A DNA stretch of 64,000 bases from the NCBI GenBank assembly GCA_028752905.1, contig JAQNBH010000013.1:26041239-26105238 (forward strand). Reading direction: 5' to 3'. The notes beneath the pieces were generated by a model that had not been told where the DNA came from, did not search any database, and saw only the letters and a list, made by a program, of their open reading frames with translations. Shown piece by piece: positions 21,005-31,044 of this stretch (positions within the stretch are counted from its first letter, which is position 1; each line of letters begins with the position of its first letter). Source of the stretch: Cladorhizidae sp. MBARI D1340-BT2. Its lineage: Eukaryota > Porifera > Demospongiae > Poecilosclerida > Cladorhizidae. The translations under genes and the position numbers were made by a program.

Positions 21005-21540
21005 ACCACCAAACAACAACACAATCCTTCATAGCCCACTAAACAACAACACCACAATCCTTCATAGTCCACCAAACAACAATACAATCCTTCATAGCCC
21101 ACCAAACAACAATACAGTCCTTCATAGCCCACCAAACAACAACACAATCCTTCATAGCCCACCAAACAACAACACAGTCCTTCATAGCCCACCAAATAAC
21201 AATACAATCCTTCATAGCCCACCAAACAATAATACAGTCCTTCATAGCCCCCCAAACAACAACACAATCCTTCATAGCCCACCAAACAACAATACAGTCC
21301 TTCATAGCCCACCAAACAACAATACAGTCCTTCATAGCCCACCAAACAACAATACAGTCCTTCATAGCCCACCAAACAACAATACAATCCTTCATAGCCC
21401 AACAAACAACAACACAGTCCTTCATAGCCCACCAAACAATACAATCCTTCATAGCCCACCAAACAACAATACAATCCTTCATAGCCCACCAAACAACAAT
21501 TCAGTCCTTCATAGCCCACCAAACAACAACACAATCCTTC
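21005..21540. repeat. 30-bp minisatellite, first block
   Basis: About 18 tandem copies of TTCATAGCCCACCAAACAAC-AATACAATCC. The 30-bp period keeps frames open on both strands (147 and 219 codons on the minus strand), giving VVWWAMKDCI-type repeats. This is a composition effect rather than evidence for a protein. Confidence 0.95.
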
Positions 21541-21659
21541 ATTGAGAGCCTACTTTGAATGACGCAGGAAGGATATCACATCCACAAACATACACTATAT
21601 TCAAGCACCCAAAGTTGTTGTTTTTTTGCATGATTATCACATTCCGGTACTTGATAATT

Positions 21660-21900
21660 GAGCATAGCCCACCAAACAACAATACAATCCTTCATAGCCC
21701 ACCAAACAACAATACATTCCTTCATAGCCCACCAAACAACAATACAGTCCTTCACAGCCCACCAAACAACAATACAGTCCTTCATAGCCCACCAAACAAC
21801 AATACAATCCTTCATAGCCCACCAAACAACAACACAAACCTTCATAGCACCAAACAACAAGACAATCCTTCATAGAACCAAACAACAACACAATCCTTAA
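21660..21900. repeat. 30-bp minisatellite, second block
   Basis: Eight more copies of the same 30-bp unit after a 120-bp unique spacer (21541-21659), the last two shortened. The spacer contains TTGTTGTTTTTTTGC and no feature. Confidence 0.95.
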
Positions 21901-21959
21901 GCCCACCTCTCATCCAAAACAGACAGTAACTCACGTACTAAACTGGGGATTGAAGTTCT

Positions 21960-23260
21960 GCATCACATCAAACAAAGCAAAGAACTCTGCAGAGTGTATT
22001 CCCACTCCCCACCCACACACACACATATTACACGACTAAGAATAATAGAACACTTTAGAAGAATCCCAGCAGCTACACAAGATACCATTTGCCCCTAAAA
22101 GCAAATGGCCACCACCAAAGGTAGTAAAATATTTGATAAATACTTTGAAAGAGCAACAGAAAGAATCTCCGCCCAAAACAAGTCCAACATGTCTGCCATG
22201 GAAATGAGCCCTCTTAAAGATACATCTATAACTATATAATCTGCTGACAAAGGTCCTGCATAAAAGTAGAGGAGACAGAAAACTACATAAGAAATTGTAT
22301 AGAACACCTCAAGAAGACAAACATTTACCAGGCAATAGCACACGACTACACACCATCACTAGCAAAATCAATCAACAACTTGCACAGCAAATGCACTCGA
22401 ACAAACAAATAGACAACATAACTAAAACTTACCTCACACTACACGAAAACACAAGGACACAGAAATTATACTTCCTTAAAAAAACCTAATGTCAATCAGG
22501 CCAATTGTCTCTGGATGCTCAGCTCCCACTGAGAAACTTTCATGCATGCTAGACTAGCTATGTATGTACTAAAAAAAGGCCATAAGCTTCATACCCTCAT
22601 ATATATAAGACACCAAACATGCATGGTAGACTATGCACTAAAAGCATCACACCCTCATATATATAAGACACCAAACATGCATGGTAGACTATGCACTAAA
22701 AGCATCACACCCTCATATATATAAGACACCAAGGATTTTGTAAACATACTAGAACGAACCCTAACCTCCAGAACCACATCCTCTGCTCTCTACCTAAATA
22801 TTGCACAAGAGGAAGGCATCACAAAAACACTGGACTACTTGTACACACACTTCCCAAGTGAGCACACACCTAGAAAAAGGCTTGAAGACTGAATTAAACT
22901 AATCCTAATACACAACACCTCCACCTTTGCAGGAAACATGTATAAAAAGTATGCGGAACAGCCATGGCAACAAAATTGCCACCCACCTTTGCCAACATCC
23001 TTATGGCATCCATAGAGGAGGAGTTCCTAACCAGCCAAACTAAATAACCCTTCCTCTGGAAGAGATACCTAGATGACATTGCTGTCATTTGGATGGGAGA
23101 TGCAGCACAGCTAGAAAGAAAATCTAAACTCAATCTACACCACCACCAACTCAAGTTCACATTAGAACACCAAGGTGATGCAGTGAACATCTTAGACACA
23201 ACCATCTTCAAAGGGAATAGGCTCAGAACAACAGGCACTAGACGTAAAACCACACCCACT
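21960..23260 (+). pseudogene. Penelope-like element reverse transcriptase (copy 2)
   Basis: In order, SADKGPA (Penelope N-terminal motif, about 22237), INQQLAQQMHSNKQIDNITK, RPIVSGCSAPTEKLS (about 22498-22540), NTSTFAGNMYK, TFANILMASIEEEFL (about 22995), KRYLDDIAVIW with the intact catalytic YLDD (about 23062-23095), and ILDTTIFKGNRLRTTGTRR. These are consecutive motifs of Penelope-type RT. Stops and frameshifts occur at nearly every 100-200 bp and the middle is disrupted by a 58-bp repeat at 22590-22735. No GIY-YIG domain was seen after it. Confidence 0.85.
22590..22735. repeat. 58-bp tandem repeat inside the Penelope RT
   Basis: Two and a half copies of CATCACACCCTCATATATAT, AAGACACCAAACATGCATGG, TAGACTATGCACTAAAAG. 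It separates the SPTEK motif from the rest of the RT palm. Confidence 0.85.
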
Positions 23261-23324
23261 CCAAGCCCCCCCCAACAAGTCCAATACACACACCACCACT
23301 CCTGTCACCCCAGACACATGTCCC

Positions 23325-23462
23325 CAGCTCTATTAGGCCTAACCCTAGTCAAGCTCTATTAGCCCTAGCCCTAGCCAAGCTCTATTAGCCCTAGCCCTAG
23401 CTAGCCAAGCTCTATTAGTCCTAGTCCTAGCCAAGCTCTAGTCCTAGCCAAGCTCTAGTAAA
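23325..23462. repeat. AGCCCTAGCCAAGCTCTATT repeat
   Basis: About five imperfect units built from CCCTAGCC and AAGCTCTATTAG. It overlaps the end of the Penelope piece and recalls the (CCCTAG) run at 10139. Confidence 0.8.
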
Positions 23463-24469
23463 AGGGGAAGTAATTAGAGTCCTTTGTGATGGATTGATTT
23501 CGAACATTGTGTGGTTGTTTGTGTGTGAGTGTAATGTGTGTAGCTTGTGGTTGGTATAGCTGTAGTTTGTGGTCAGTATTAGCAGCCTGCAGGATCTTAC
23601 AAACTGCCTGCACCCTTTGATGTGTTTGTGAGGATTCTGCAGTTGCTGTGTCTATAAAAAAAGCTGTTATCTATCAGCTACTGGCTATTTTATTCTTTGC
23701 ATATCCTTAGTTATCTCTTAGTGCTCTGAGTGTAGCTGTGTCTGTCCAACTGAATTGTGTTCTGTCTTCATTGCTACTGTATAATTTGACTACATTCATT
23801 GCACTACCTTTGAAACCTTGGCGACAGTCCATCACACTTCTGACTATCAACAGATGAACAACAATTTAGAAAAATACTAAATTATCTCACAAAACCAACT
23901 ACCCCAGCTACCTAATATGCAAATTTTCAACCAAGTGCCTTACACACTCAGGTCGAAGTACTTACAGGATAACCAAAGAAAGGTGTTAGGCAAAAACAAC
24001 ATCACCCTCACACTCCATCTCAGCCACACCTCCACAGAAACAGGATAAAACTAGCAACATAGAGGAAACACCAATCATAGCTCTCACAAAGGGAAGGGGA
24101 CCATAGCAAACTAACCACAAATACCAAACAACCCACAGCACCAACTAGGACAACTGACCTTACCAGACTAGTTGCAGAGAACACCCGCTCTAAAATAGTC
24201 CTACACACACTCAAAGCCCTAGCCATTAAAAATACCCTCATAACCGGCTTAGAGCCCTTACTTTATTATTATATATACTGGTGTGTGTGTGGTAGGTGTG
24301 TGTGTGTGTGTGCATGCGTGTGTATGGGTAGATGTTTTTATTTATTTATTTCGTTCCAAAACCATAAACAACAACAAACATGGTCACAACAAGGATACAA
24401 CTCCCAGCCCCAGGCTGCGATAAAAAGCTGAATATAAGAAGGTCACCGGACACAAGAAACACAAAGGAC
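23463..24469. other. Intergenic DNA, possible solo LTR
   Basis: 23800-23815 reads TTTGAAACCTTGGCGACAGT; a TTGGCGACAG block resembles a Gypsy primer site after an LTR end, so 23465-23810 may be an LTR, but no partner LTR or Gag was found. A GT microsatellite lies at 24280-24315. No gene recognised. Confidence 0.3.
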
Positions 24470-25262
24470 AAAGAACACAAAGAACACGAGGGGCACCAAC
24501 AAGCCAAGCCTGAGGGAGACAAAGAACATGAGGGTCCAACAAGCCAAGCCTGAGGGAGACAAAGAACATGAGGGACGCCAACAAGCCAAGCCTGAGGGAG
24601 ACAAAGAACATGAGGAACACCAACAAGCCAAGCCTGAGGGAGACAAAGAACATGAGGGACACCAACAAGCCAAGCCTGAGGGAGACAAAGAACATGAGGG
24701 ACGCCAACAAGCCAAGCCTGAGGGAGACAAAGAACATGAGGGACGCCAACAAGCCAAGCCTGAGGGAGACAAAGAACATGAGGGACACCAACAAGCCAAG
24801 CCTGAGGGAGACAAAGAACATGAGGGACGCCAACAAGCCAAGCCTGAGGGAGATAAAGAACATGAGGGACACCAACAAGCCAAGCCTGAGGGAGACAAAG
24901 AACATGAGGGAGACCAACAAGCCAAGCCTGAGGGAGACAAAGAACATGAGGGACACCAACAAGCCAAGCCTGAGGGAGACAAAGAACATGAGGGACACCA
25001 ACAAGCCAAGCCTGAGGGAGACAAAGAACATGAGGGACGCCAACATGCTAAGCCTGAGGGAGACAAAGAACATGAGGAACACCAACAAGCCATGCCTGAG
25101 AGAGACAAAGAACATGAGGGACACCAACAAGCCAAGCCTGAGGGAGACAAAGAACATGAGGGACACCAACAAGCCAAGCCTGAGGGAGACAAAGAACCCG
25201 AGGGGACACCAACAAGCCAAGCCTGAGGGAGACAAAGAACATGAGGGACAGCAACAAGCCAT
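24470..25262. repeat. 42-bp minisatellite, about 19 units
   Basis: Unit CAACAAGCCAAGCCTGAGGG, AGACAAAGAACATGAGGGAC, AC. In one plus frame it encodes a 14-residue charged repeat (GDKEHEGHQQAKPE), but two plus frames and two minus frames are also open over more than 200 codons. Differences between units are mostly CAC/CGC/AAC swaps. No start, splice or flanking gene supports a protein. Confidence 0.95.
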
Positions 25263-25265
25263 CAT

Positions 25266-25489
25266 GTGAATATGAAAGAATATTGTTGTTCACTTTTGGC
25301 TAACTTTTACCTGAACTAGGCCTTGGGCTAGCAGCTGCTCTACGAATTAGCAACTGAATAGACAAGACGTTGGCTATGACTCACATGGTTCTTCGAGTGG
25401 ATCGTGGAAAGGCAACACAAACTCCAGAGAATGAACTGGCAAAGATTGAGATGGCTGAAGCTGAAGGGCTTAGCTGAAAGAAGAAGGTG
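25266..25489. other. Spacer, no recognised feature
   Basis: Short unique stretch between two tandem arrays. THMVLRVDRGKATQTPENEL can be read near 25380 without recognisable family. Confidence 0.3.
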
Positions 25490-25720
25490 ACAGTGGCCCA
25501 CCCGAGCATCAGTCACACGCTGGATAGTGCAAGTATAAGCAATGATGACTGGTCTGGGAGAAGGTGAGAGTGGCCCACCGAGCATCAGTCACGTGCTGGA
25601 TAGTGCAAGTACAAGCAATGATGACTGGCCTAGGAGAAGGTAAGTGTGGCCCACCGAGCATCAGTCACGTGCTGGATAGTGCAATACAAGCAATGATGAC
25701 TGGCCTGGGAGAAGATGATG
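25490..25720. repeat. About 80-bp tandem repeat, three units
   Basis: Three copies of GTGGCCCACCGAGCATCAGT, CACGTGCTGGATAGTGCAAG, TACAAGCAATGATGACTGGC, CTAGGAGAAGGT. 25720-25950 continues as unique sequence reading in places like BEL-type Gag (KAELLNKLAQSWWRRR). Confidence 0.85.
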
Positions 25721-25950
25721 AGTCAAATGTGGCAAATTTGAAGCAGAAGAGACAAGCCCTTCCAGCAAAGGCTGAGCTTCTAAATAAACTGGCACAGAGT
25801 TGGTGGAGGAGGAGAACCTCAATGAAGAAATTGAAGTAGCCAATGAGGTCCGTGAGCACATCGAACTAGCAGTAATAGAGCTTGAGACCACACTAAGGGA
25901 ATTCGAGTTGCAACTGGGCAAACTCAGGTCCCCTGAACTCATGATCAAGC

Positions 25951-26470
25951 CATGAAGGAGACACCAGCAGCCAAGAGGAATGCCGTAAGCCTTGCCACAA
26001 GATTCCTCCATCCATTGGGAGTGACCTCACCACTCACTGTATGATTCAAACTGCTGTGTCAGCACCTGTGTGAGACCAAGACGAGTGGGGTGGACCACTC
26101 TATGGAAGGTCACTGTCTGAGTGGAAGAGGTTGACCTCTGATCTCCAACAAGCCAAGCCTTTCAATGAAGGCATGGATGTGTGATGTATCAAGCATTCAT
26201 TCGCTGTTTCAAGCACTACACATGAGGAGAGGCTTCCCAGTGAGGATCATGTCTGACAATGACAGGACCTTCAAGGCTGCCAAGAAAGCCATCACCGCAG
26301 TACTGGACAGCATGGAGATCAAGTACCATCTCTCAGGTGTCAATGCCAAGTGGAACTTTAATCCGGAAAAGGCACCTTGGTTGGGGGGGGGGGGGGGGGG
26401 GGGGGGGGATGTTTGAAAGAATTATTAGGAGCATGAAGAGGTGCCTGTGAAAAGCTATAGGCAAGGCATG
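25951..26470 (+). pseudogene. BEL/Pao pol relic (RNase H junction and integrase core)
   Basis: KRNAVSLATRFLHPLG followed by FKLLCQHLCETK is the conserved BEL/Pao segment downstream of RT. From about 26215, RRGFPVRIMSDNDRTFKAAK and WNFNPEKAPWLGG are the BEL/Pao integrase core, ending with FERIIRSMKRCL after a long G run. The part between them is deleted. Stops occur at 26041 and elsewhere. A related copy with more pol is at 52735-53890. Confidence 0.75.
26383..26408 (+). repeat. Homopolymer of 26 G
   Basis: A run of 26 G replaces the Trp-Gly-Gly region of the BEL integrase. The duplicate copy at about 53784 has an interrupted G-rich sequence instead (GGGGGCGGGGGGGAGGGGAA). It can form G-quadruplexes and its length is likely unreliable in sequencing. 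Confidence 0.95.
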
Positions 26471-26499
26471 AACCACATATGATGAACTACTGACATCAT

Positions 26500-26650
26500 T
26501 CACGGAAGTCTAGATGATAAAGGAGAGAACCTCAACTAGCTAGAACAAGAATAGAACCTCATCTAGCCAGTACAGAAGAACCTCAGCAAGCCAGGACAAG
26601 GATATAACCTCAACTAGTCAGGAAAAGGAGAGAGGTTTAACTAATGTAGA
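26500..26650. repeat. 28-bp minisatellite, locus 1
   Basis: Five decayed units of AACCTCAACTAGCCAGGACA-AGGATAGA type. It is the same family as 49310-49530, 53930-54350, 60190-61075 and 61780-62430. It directly follows the integrase relic, as at 53930. Confidence 0.85.
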
Positions 26651-27258
26651 CAAGGACTATCCCCAAATTACACTCCAGACCTCAATGCCTTCACTCTCAA
26701 CACACACCATCATGAACACCGACCTCTGCCAACACCCACTCTGACCCTCGTCCTTCTAGAGCATTGTAAATCTCATATCTGCAAAGTAATTAAAACTGAT
26801 GAGGTTATGCCTTCAATATGTAATTAGCCGGTCTAACACTCCTGTGATTATTGGAATAAGAAAGGAGAGGTGAGAATCAAGGACTCTGCTATATGACTGT
26901 TAATCATGTCTGTGCTATGTTCTGCTATCACTATAGTGGTGGCTGTTAATTAGTGCATACTTGTGGTCTGTGCCCACATCCTTCACGACTACAGCCAGCC
27001 AGTGGGGGAGCATATACATATCTGGTGAGGATGAGGGCAGGAGACCTCCCTCCACCATATCCTGACGGGAGGGGTTTCAGACTTCTAGGCCACACCCATA
27101 ATTAGAATTATCATTAGTAGTTTCCTTGTGGACAAAGGAAGTCTTCAACTCTTACAAGTTTCAACTCTTACAAGTTCCATTATCTGTTGTGAGTGGAGGT
27201 CAATAAAAGCTTCATTGAATCATGCATTATAATTCATCAACTAATCGCCAACAGAAAA

Positions 27259-28179
27259 CTAAAATATATCAACCTTACTAGCATACACAAACCCATCTTG
27301 ATCTACACACACATCACAATAGTCTCTACCACCAAATGAGGTGACATAATCTCCCTGAGTGGTGAACACTACTATCTTACATACATGAGCATCTGCCACA
27401 TACACATACCGACCAGCTACACACACACCGCATGGAGACTTCAACCTCTTCACACCATCCTCATCACAGCCAAAGGAGCGTAGGAATACACCATCATTAC
27501 TGAAGACTTGAATACTAGAGTAGTTCCTATGACCACAGACGTACACGTTTTGATGACTGTCAGGAGATAGGCGCCATAATGGGTTTTTATCTGCACCGAC
27601 AATCTGTCTCACATATTTCAGTTCTCTGTTGTACACCATGATCCTACCTCCATTGCCACGCTCAGTAACCATCACTTCATCTCCAACTACTGCAACATCG
27701 TAATGTCCTGGACCTTTCACTTGCTGGATACTGTGCACTTGAACCTTGCTGCAGTTCTTGTTCGACTTGAAGATTCGATGAGTGCCTTTATCAGTGAAAT
27801 AGATGTTGTCTTCACTGTCTACAGCAATACCTAGTAAGTGTTGAAATTTATGTTCCGAGTGATAGATACTTCTCAATCTTTTCCCCTCTCTATCCAACAC
27901 CACGACATTTCCTCCAGCTTCATTGGCTATAAGCTCACCAACGGAGTTGATAGTAATACCTATAGGCCTTGTTACACCACGCCACACCTTGAAAGGCTTG
28001 TCTAGTTGAGTGGGCAGGATGGGGACAAGCACAGGGAAGGAACTGCCGGCTACTTGATGCCTGTCAACTGAGATCATAACCTCGTGCTGTCCACGGCGAG
28101 TGGGTATGAACTGGATGCGATATTGGTCGGCTCCATTTTCTTCTGTGTAGGATTTAATGTGAGCTCCACTGTGCAGATA
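27259..28179 (-). pseudogene. 5'-truncated TRIM-NHL copy (filamin end plus NHL repeats)
   Basis: An open frame runs from just after a TAG at 28182-28180 to a stop at 27259. It encodes the second half of a filamin-type domain (GADQYRIQFIPTRRGQHEV) and an NHL beta-propeller (for example GVTRPIGITINSVGELI, LLGIAVDSEDNIYFTDKG, GVCVAGRYVYVADAH). The first ATG is at 28077. Compared with the intact gene at 55174-57369 it lacks RING, B-boxes and coiled coil. It carries in-frame indels (one added Ser in RNYSSIQVF, five residues lost at the C-terminus). No disabling mutation is seen inside the retained part, so the truncation is young or a short product could be made. No new promoter or upstream exon was found. 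Confidence 0.8.
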
Positions 28180-28182
28180 CTA

Positions 28183-28384
28183 GACACTCTCTATAGATAC
28201 TATCCTATGAATAATGACAATGAATACACAAATTACAAGTTAATTGATCATGATGTTATCTTGACATAACATTATTTATATGTGGGAATAATAAATAATA
28301 TGTAATCAAAGAGCAAACTTACTTTCTCCATTCTTCGTGGATAGTTGTTTAAAAATAATGTACATATACAATCATTATTAAGTT
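28183..28384. other. Spacer beyond duplication breakpoint
   Basis: AT-rich unique sequence with no recognised feature. Confidence 0.3.
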
Positions 28385-28620
28385 CAGTCTCATAGTTTAT
28401 ATGAATCAAGGCTAATGCACTTAGCATTTCTTCCGTTTGAGTGCATCTCAGGTAATTATTTAATCTTCTAAGTGAAGATGCTGTTCATATGAGCATGAAC
28501 TGAGTGGAATGGTAGCACAAATCTTCAATAGAGAGAAAATATTTGGAAGGGCATTGGAACATTTTTTCGCAAGCATTCAGTTATTGAAGTAGGCCTGTTT
28601 TCTATTAGCACTGTCAACCA
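28385..28620 (-). pseudogene. hAT transposase C-terminal dimerisation fragment
   Basis: The minus strand of 28385-28470 reads LRRLNNYLRCTQTEEMLSAL then ALIHINYETEL. Upstream (28480-28570) it reads FPNIFSLLKICATIPLSS after a frameshift. These match the C-terminal hAT dimerisation domain of TTF-type (ZMYM/ZNF862-like) transposases. A stop between the two pieces shows decay. Sequence up to about 28840 may be the same element but is too degraded to assign. Confidence 0.65.
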
Positions 28621-28959
28621 TTTTGATTTCCAGCTGTGAAGTTCTTCATCAATAATAGAAGGATTAGAAGATCATCCAAGTAGAATGTTATTTCCCCTTT
28701 AATATCTTCAAAAGATGATGCAGGACGGATGTGTGAAGGCATCAATCCTTGAAGTGAAGCTGCTTTCTTGCTATGAGCAGTAAATATGGAAGATATGTCA
28801 GTTATGAGATGATCAAGGAAACATTTTTTTGAAATAATCGTAAAGTCATGATTAGAATGAATGATTCTGTTGATGGTGAACTACACATGGCATTGAGATA
28901 CTTATACTGGATGTTTCAGCAATTCTGCAGTTGTGTTCATATATATGTTCTGCTCTTTC

Positions 28960-29110
28960 TAGAAATCTGGCCCATTTATAGATTGTACTGCGCAATCTAT
29001 GAATTTCTAGATTGTGTGCCAATCTATAGATTGTGTAGCGAGGCAATCTATAGATTGTGCAGCTGATAATTGATAGGTTGCACAATTTAGATATTGTAAC
29101 TATCAGTAGA
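28960..29110. repeat. CAATCTATAGATTGTG palindromic repeat
   Basis: Several short units each carrying the palindrome CAATCTATAGATTG, spaced about 20-50 bp. Minor simple repeat with hairpin potential. Confidence 0.6.
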
Positions 29111-29225
29111 TTATGCAACTGCCAAAGGTGCTGATCTAAATGAAAGGTATGATTACCTACTTGATTAGCTGGTTTGTGTGTACAAAAAGACTAGCATTGT
29201 CCATATGGTCCATATGTGATCACTC

Positions 29226-29997
29226 TACAGTATCTAAGGGAAATGACAGACTTGAAGGATCAACGTGATATATTTGAAGAATTCTGTAGGCAATGTTATG
29301 GAGGCTATGGAAGTAAAAATTCTCTAAGAGCAAGACTGTGACAATGGCTAAAGGAGAGAGAATTGTAAGAATATTGAAAGGAAATAGTGAAGAATCTGAG
29401 ACACCTCAGTTCAGATACTGGATAAAACAGAGAGATATCAAGCTACTTTCTAATCCATCACTTGGCATCAAAGATGCACTTTGTCTCCCTGCAAAGAAGA
29501 AGGTTCGTGCTATACAGTCTATGTAAAAATGAGTGGTAGTAGAATGAACACAAGAAGTAGCTACATAAATGAGATATTATATCAATACACTGCGTGCAGT
29601 AGCATTTCTTAGCTTAGTGTAGCTTATAGCATTCTGGGTGGCGGGAGTTAAGCATCCTTTTTCTGCTTGTTGCCCTGGTTGGCCAGTACCTTGGGGTTAT
29701 AAGTGTACCTAGTCTTTAGTCACAATCCCAGTATGTTTTATTATTTGATGAAAGCACATCCAGGACTTTTAGTAGGTGTAAAGTCTTATTATACATCATA
29801 TACGTATGCTAAAAAATGACAAACAATTGTACATGTGTACCTACCTACCTAACTAGCTACCTATTTATCATTTTCACAGAATCCAAATGGCCCTACACTG
29901 TTATCTGACTGGAGAAAAGTTGCTTATGTTGAAGATTTCTTCAGCATTCTTGAAGAAGTTCATTGTCATGAGAAAGGTTGTTGCAGAGGTACAGAAT
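29226..29997 (+). pseudogene. NOL4/KRBA2-like integrase-related gene fragment
   Basis: From ATG at 29241 the frame reads FEEFCRQCYGGYGSKNSLRA. A 2-bp TG insertion at about 29338 (CTGTGACA) is followed by TMAKGERIVRILKGNSEE, FRYWIKQRDIKLL and LCLPAKKK. AAG|GTTCGT at about 29502 could be a splice donor. After TTTCACAG at 29872-29879 the next piece reads SDWRKVAYVEDFFSILEEVH and CRGTE before a stop at 29996. This order (helical N-terminal module, then a short VAxVExFF...VH module) occurs in animal NOL4/KRBA2-like proteins that carry an integrase-type core. The rest is absent. The family name is my recollection rather than a search result. Confidence 0.45.
29530..29879. other. Probable intron or spacer
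   Basis: Lies between the two parts of the NOL4/KRBA2-like fragment and ends in a pyrimidine-poor but valid AG acceptor. 29640-29705 has a weak likeness to 5S rRNA internal promoter blocks, which I do not accept as a gene. Confidence 0.4.
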
Positions 29998-30106
29998 GAG
30001 TCAATTTAATACACATAAACTACTTACTTCATCTGCTAAAAAGAGAAATATTTTGTTCTCTTAACTCCAGCAATGATACCTGTGATGTACTGAACTATGA
30101 CCTTTC

Positions 30107-30335
30107 TGTAGTTGTTAAGTAGTCTGAACATGTATAGTTGGTCAGCTATTATGTACTTATATGGTCATGTTGATAGGGCTTCTAGAAGACTGTTAAATGT
30201 ATATAATATATCTAGCCTAGGTTACAAGTTATATAGAGAGACCTTGGAATTGCTATAATTGATTGCTATTATTGATTACTATTATTGATTGCTATTATTG
30301 ATTGCTCAATATACAACATTTGGCGACGAAGATTT
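30107..30335 (+). repeat. Probable 5' LTR and primer site of a Gypsy element
   Basis: A stretch starting TGTAGTTGTTAAG (30107) and ending ATACAACA (30318) is followed by TT and TGGCGACGAAGATTTT, a Gypsy-type primer site. Three ATTGATTGCTATT repeats lie just before its end. It precedes the Gag at 30355 by the usual short distance. No 3' LTR was found. Confidence 0.5.
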
Positions 30336-30354
30336 TGGATCTTACCCACTCTCT

Positions 30355-31040
30355 ATGGCCACAATATTTGGCACCTTTCATCTGGAGTGTGATACTATCA
30401 AGGCGTACCTGGAACGAGTTCAACTCTACTTCACCGCAATTGATGTCCCAGAGGACAAACGAGTCCATATCTTATTGAGCTCCATTGGAGCACCTACTTA
30501 CTCACTCCTCAGTGACCTTCTGGCTCCCCAACTGCCCAGTACAAAGTCTCTGCCCGTTATCACGGCAGCTCTATTCAAACATTTTGAACCCAAACGGGCG
30601 GTAATTGCCAAACGGTTCCACTTTCACAAACGCAATCAGTCTGTGGCGGAGAGTGTTGCAGATTACGATGCAAGTCTACGCAAGCTCGCACAACATTGTA
30701 AATTTGGGGAATACCTGGAAGATGCTCTACGTGACCGCTTTGTGTGTGGTCTCCAACAGGAAACAATTCAGCGACGTCTACTGTCGGAGGCAGATCTCAC
30801 ATACATAAAGGCAATAGAAATTGCCCGTACAATAGAGACGGCTGATAGGGGGACCAAATCTTTCAAGGGCTCGGAAGAAACTATAAAAAAGTTCAGAAGC
30901 CATACGACTCAAGCAAGGGACACCACACCATGTCCTCGCTGTGGGCGTTCAGGCCACACAAACAATGAATGTAGATTCAAAAATGCCACTTGCCATTCAT
31001 GCGGCAAAATGTGACATATCGCACCAGTATGTCGATCTAC
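30355..31040 (+). pseudogene. Gypsy Gag with two zinc knuckles, second one stopped
   Basis: ATG at 30355 begins MATIFGTFHLECDTIKAYLE, followed by a helical Gag core (LLSSIGAPTYSLLSDLLAPQ, RFHFHKRNQSVAESVADYDA, LEDALRDRFVCGLQQETIQR). At about 30925 comes CPRCGRSGHTNNEC and then CHSCGKM, where TGA at 31012-31014 replaces the Gly codon before HIAPVC. About 220 residues are intact. Protease and pol are missing: the sequence switches to a LINE RT at about 31045. Confidence 0.85.
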
Positions 31041-31044
31041 ACGC

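Larger units (their letters stand above)
25951..28180. repeat. Segmental duplication I, copy A
   Basis: This block matches 53337-56103 in order and content: a BEL/Pao relic, the 28-bp minisatellite, the CCTTCAATATGTAATTAG spacer, and the 3' half of a TRIM-NHL gene. The left breakpoint is sharp at CCATGAAGGAGAC and the right one lies at CACTGTGCAGATAC inside the filamin domain. Copy A is shorter, mainly from fewer minisatellite units. Confidence 0.85.

Noticed and set aside
20875..21534. Long minus-strand open frames (VVWWAMKDCI repeats) in the 30-bp array
   Set aside because: The period is a multiple of three and the unit lacks stops in several frames, so length alone means nothing. No start context or flanking exon.
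20165..21900. Possible CRISPR array
   Set aside because: Units are directly contiguous with no unique spacers and no cas genes; the genome is eukaryotic.
24384..25293. Large open frames on both strands over the 42-bp array
   Set aside because: Overlapping frames on both strands are explained by the repeat unit; none shows a domain.
29625..29720. 5S rRNA-like blocks (AGTTAAGCA, then TGGTTGGCCAGTACCTTGG)
   Set aside because: Spacing is wrong by an insertion between the internal promoter blocks and the ends do not pair; at best an old 5S-derived relic.
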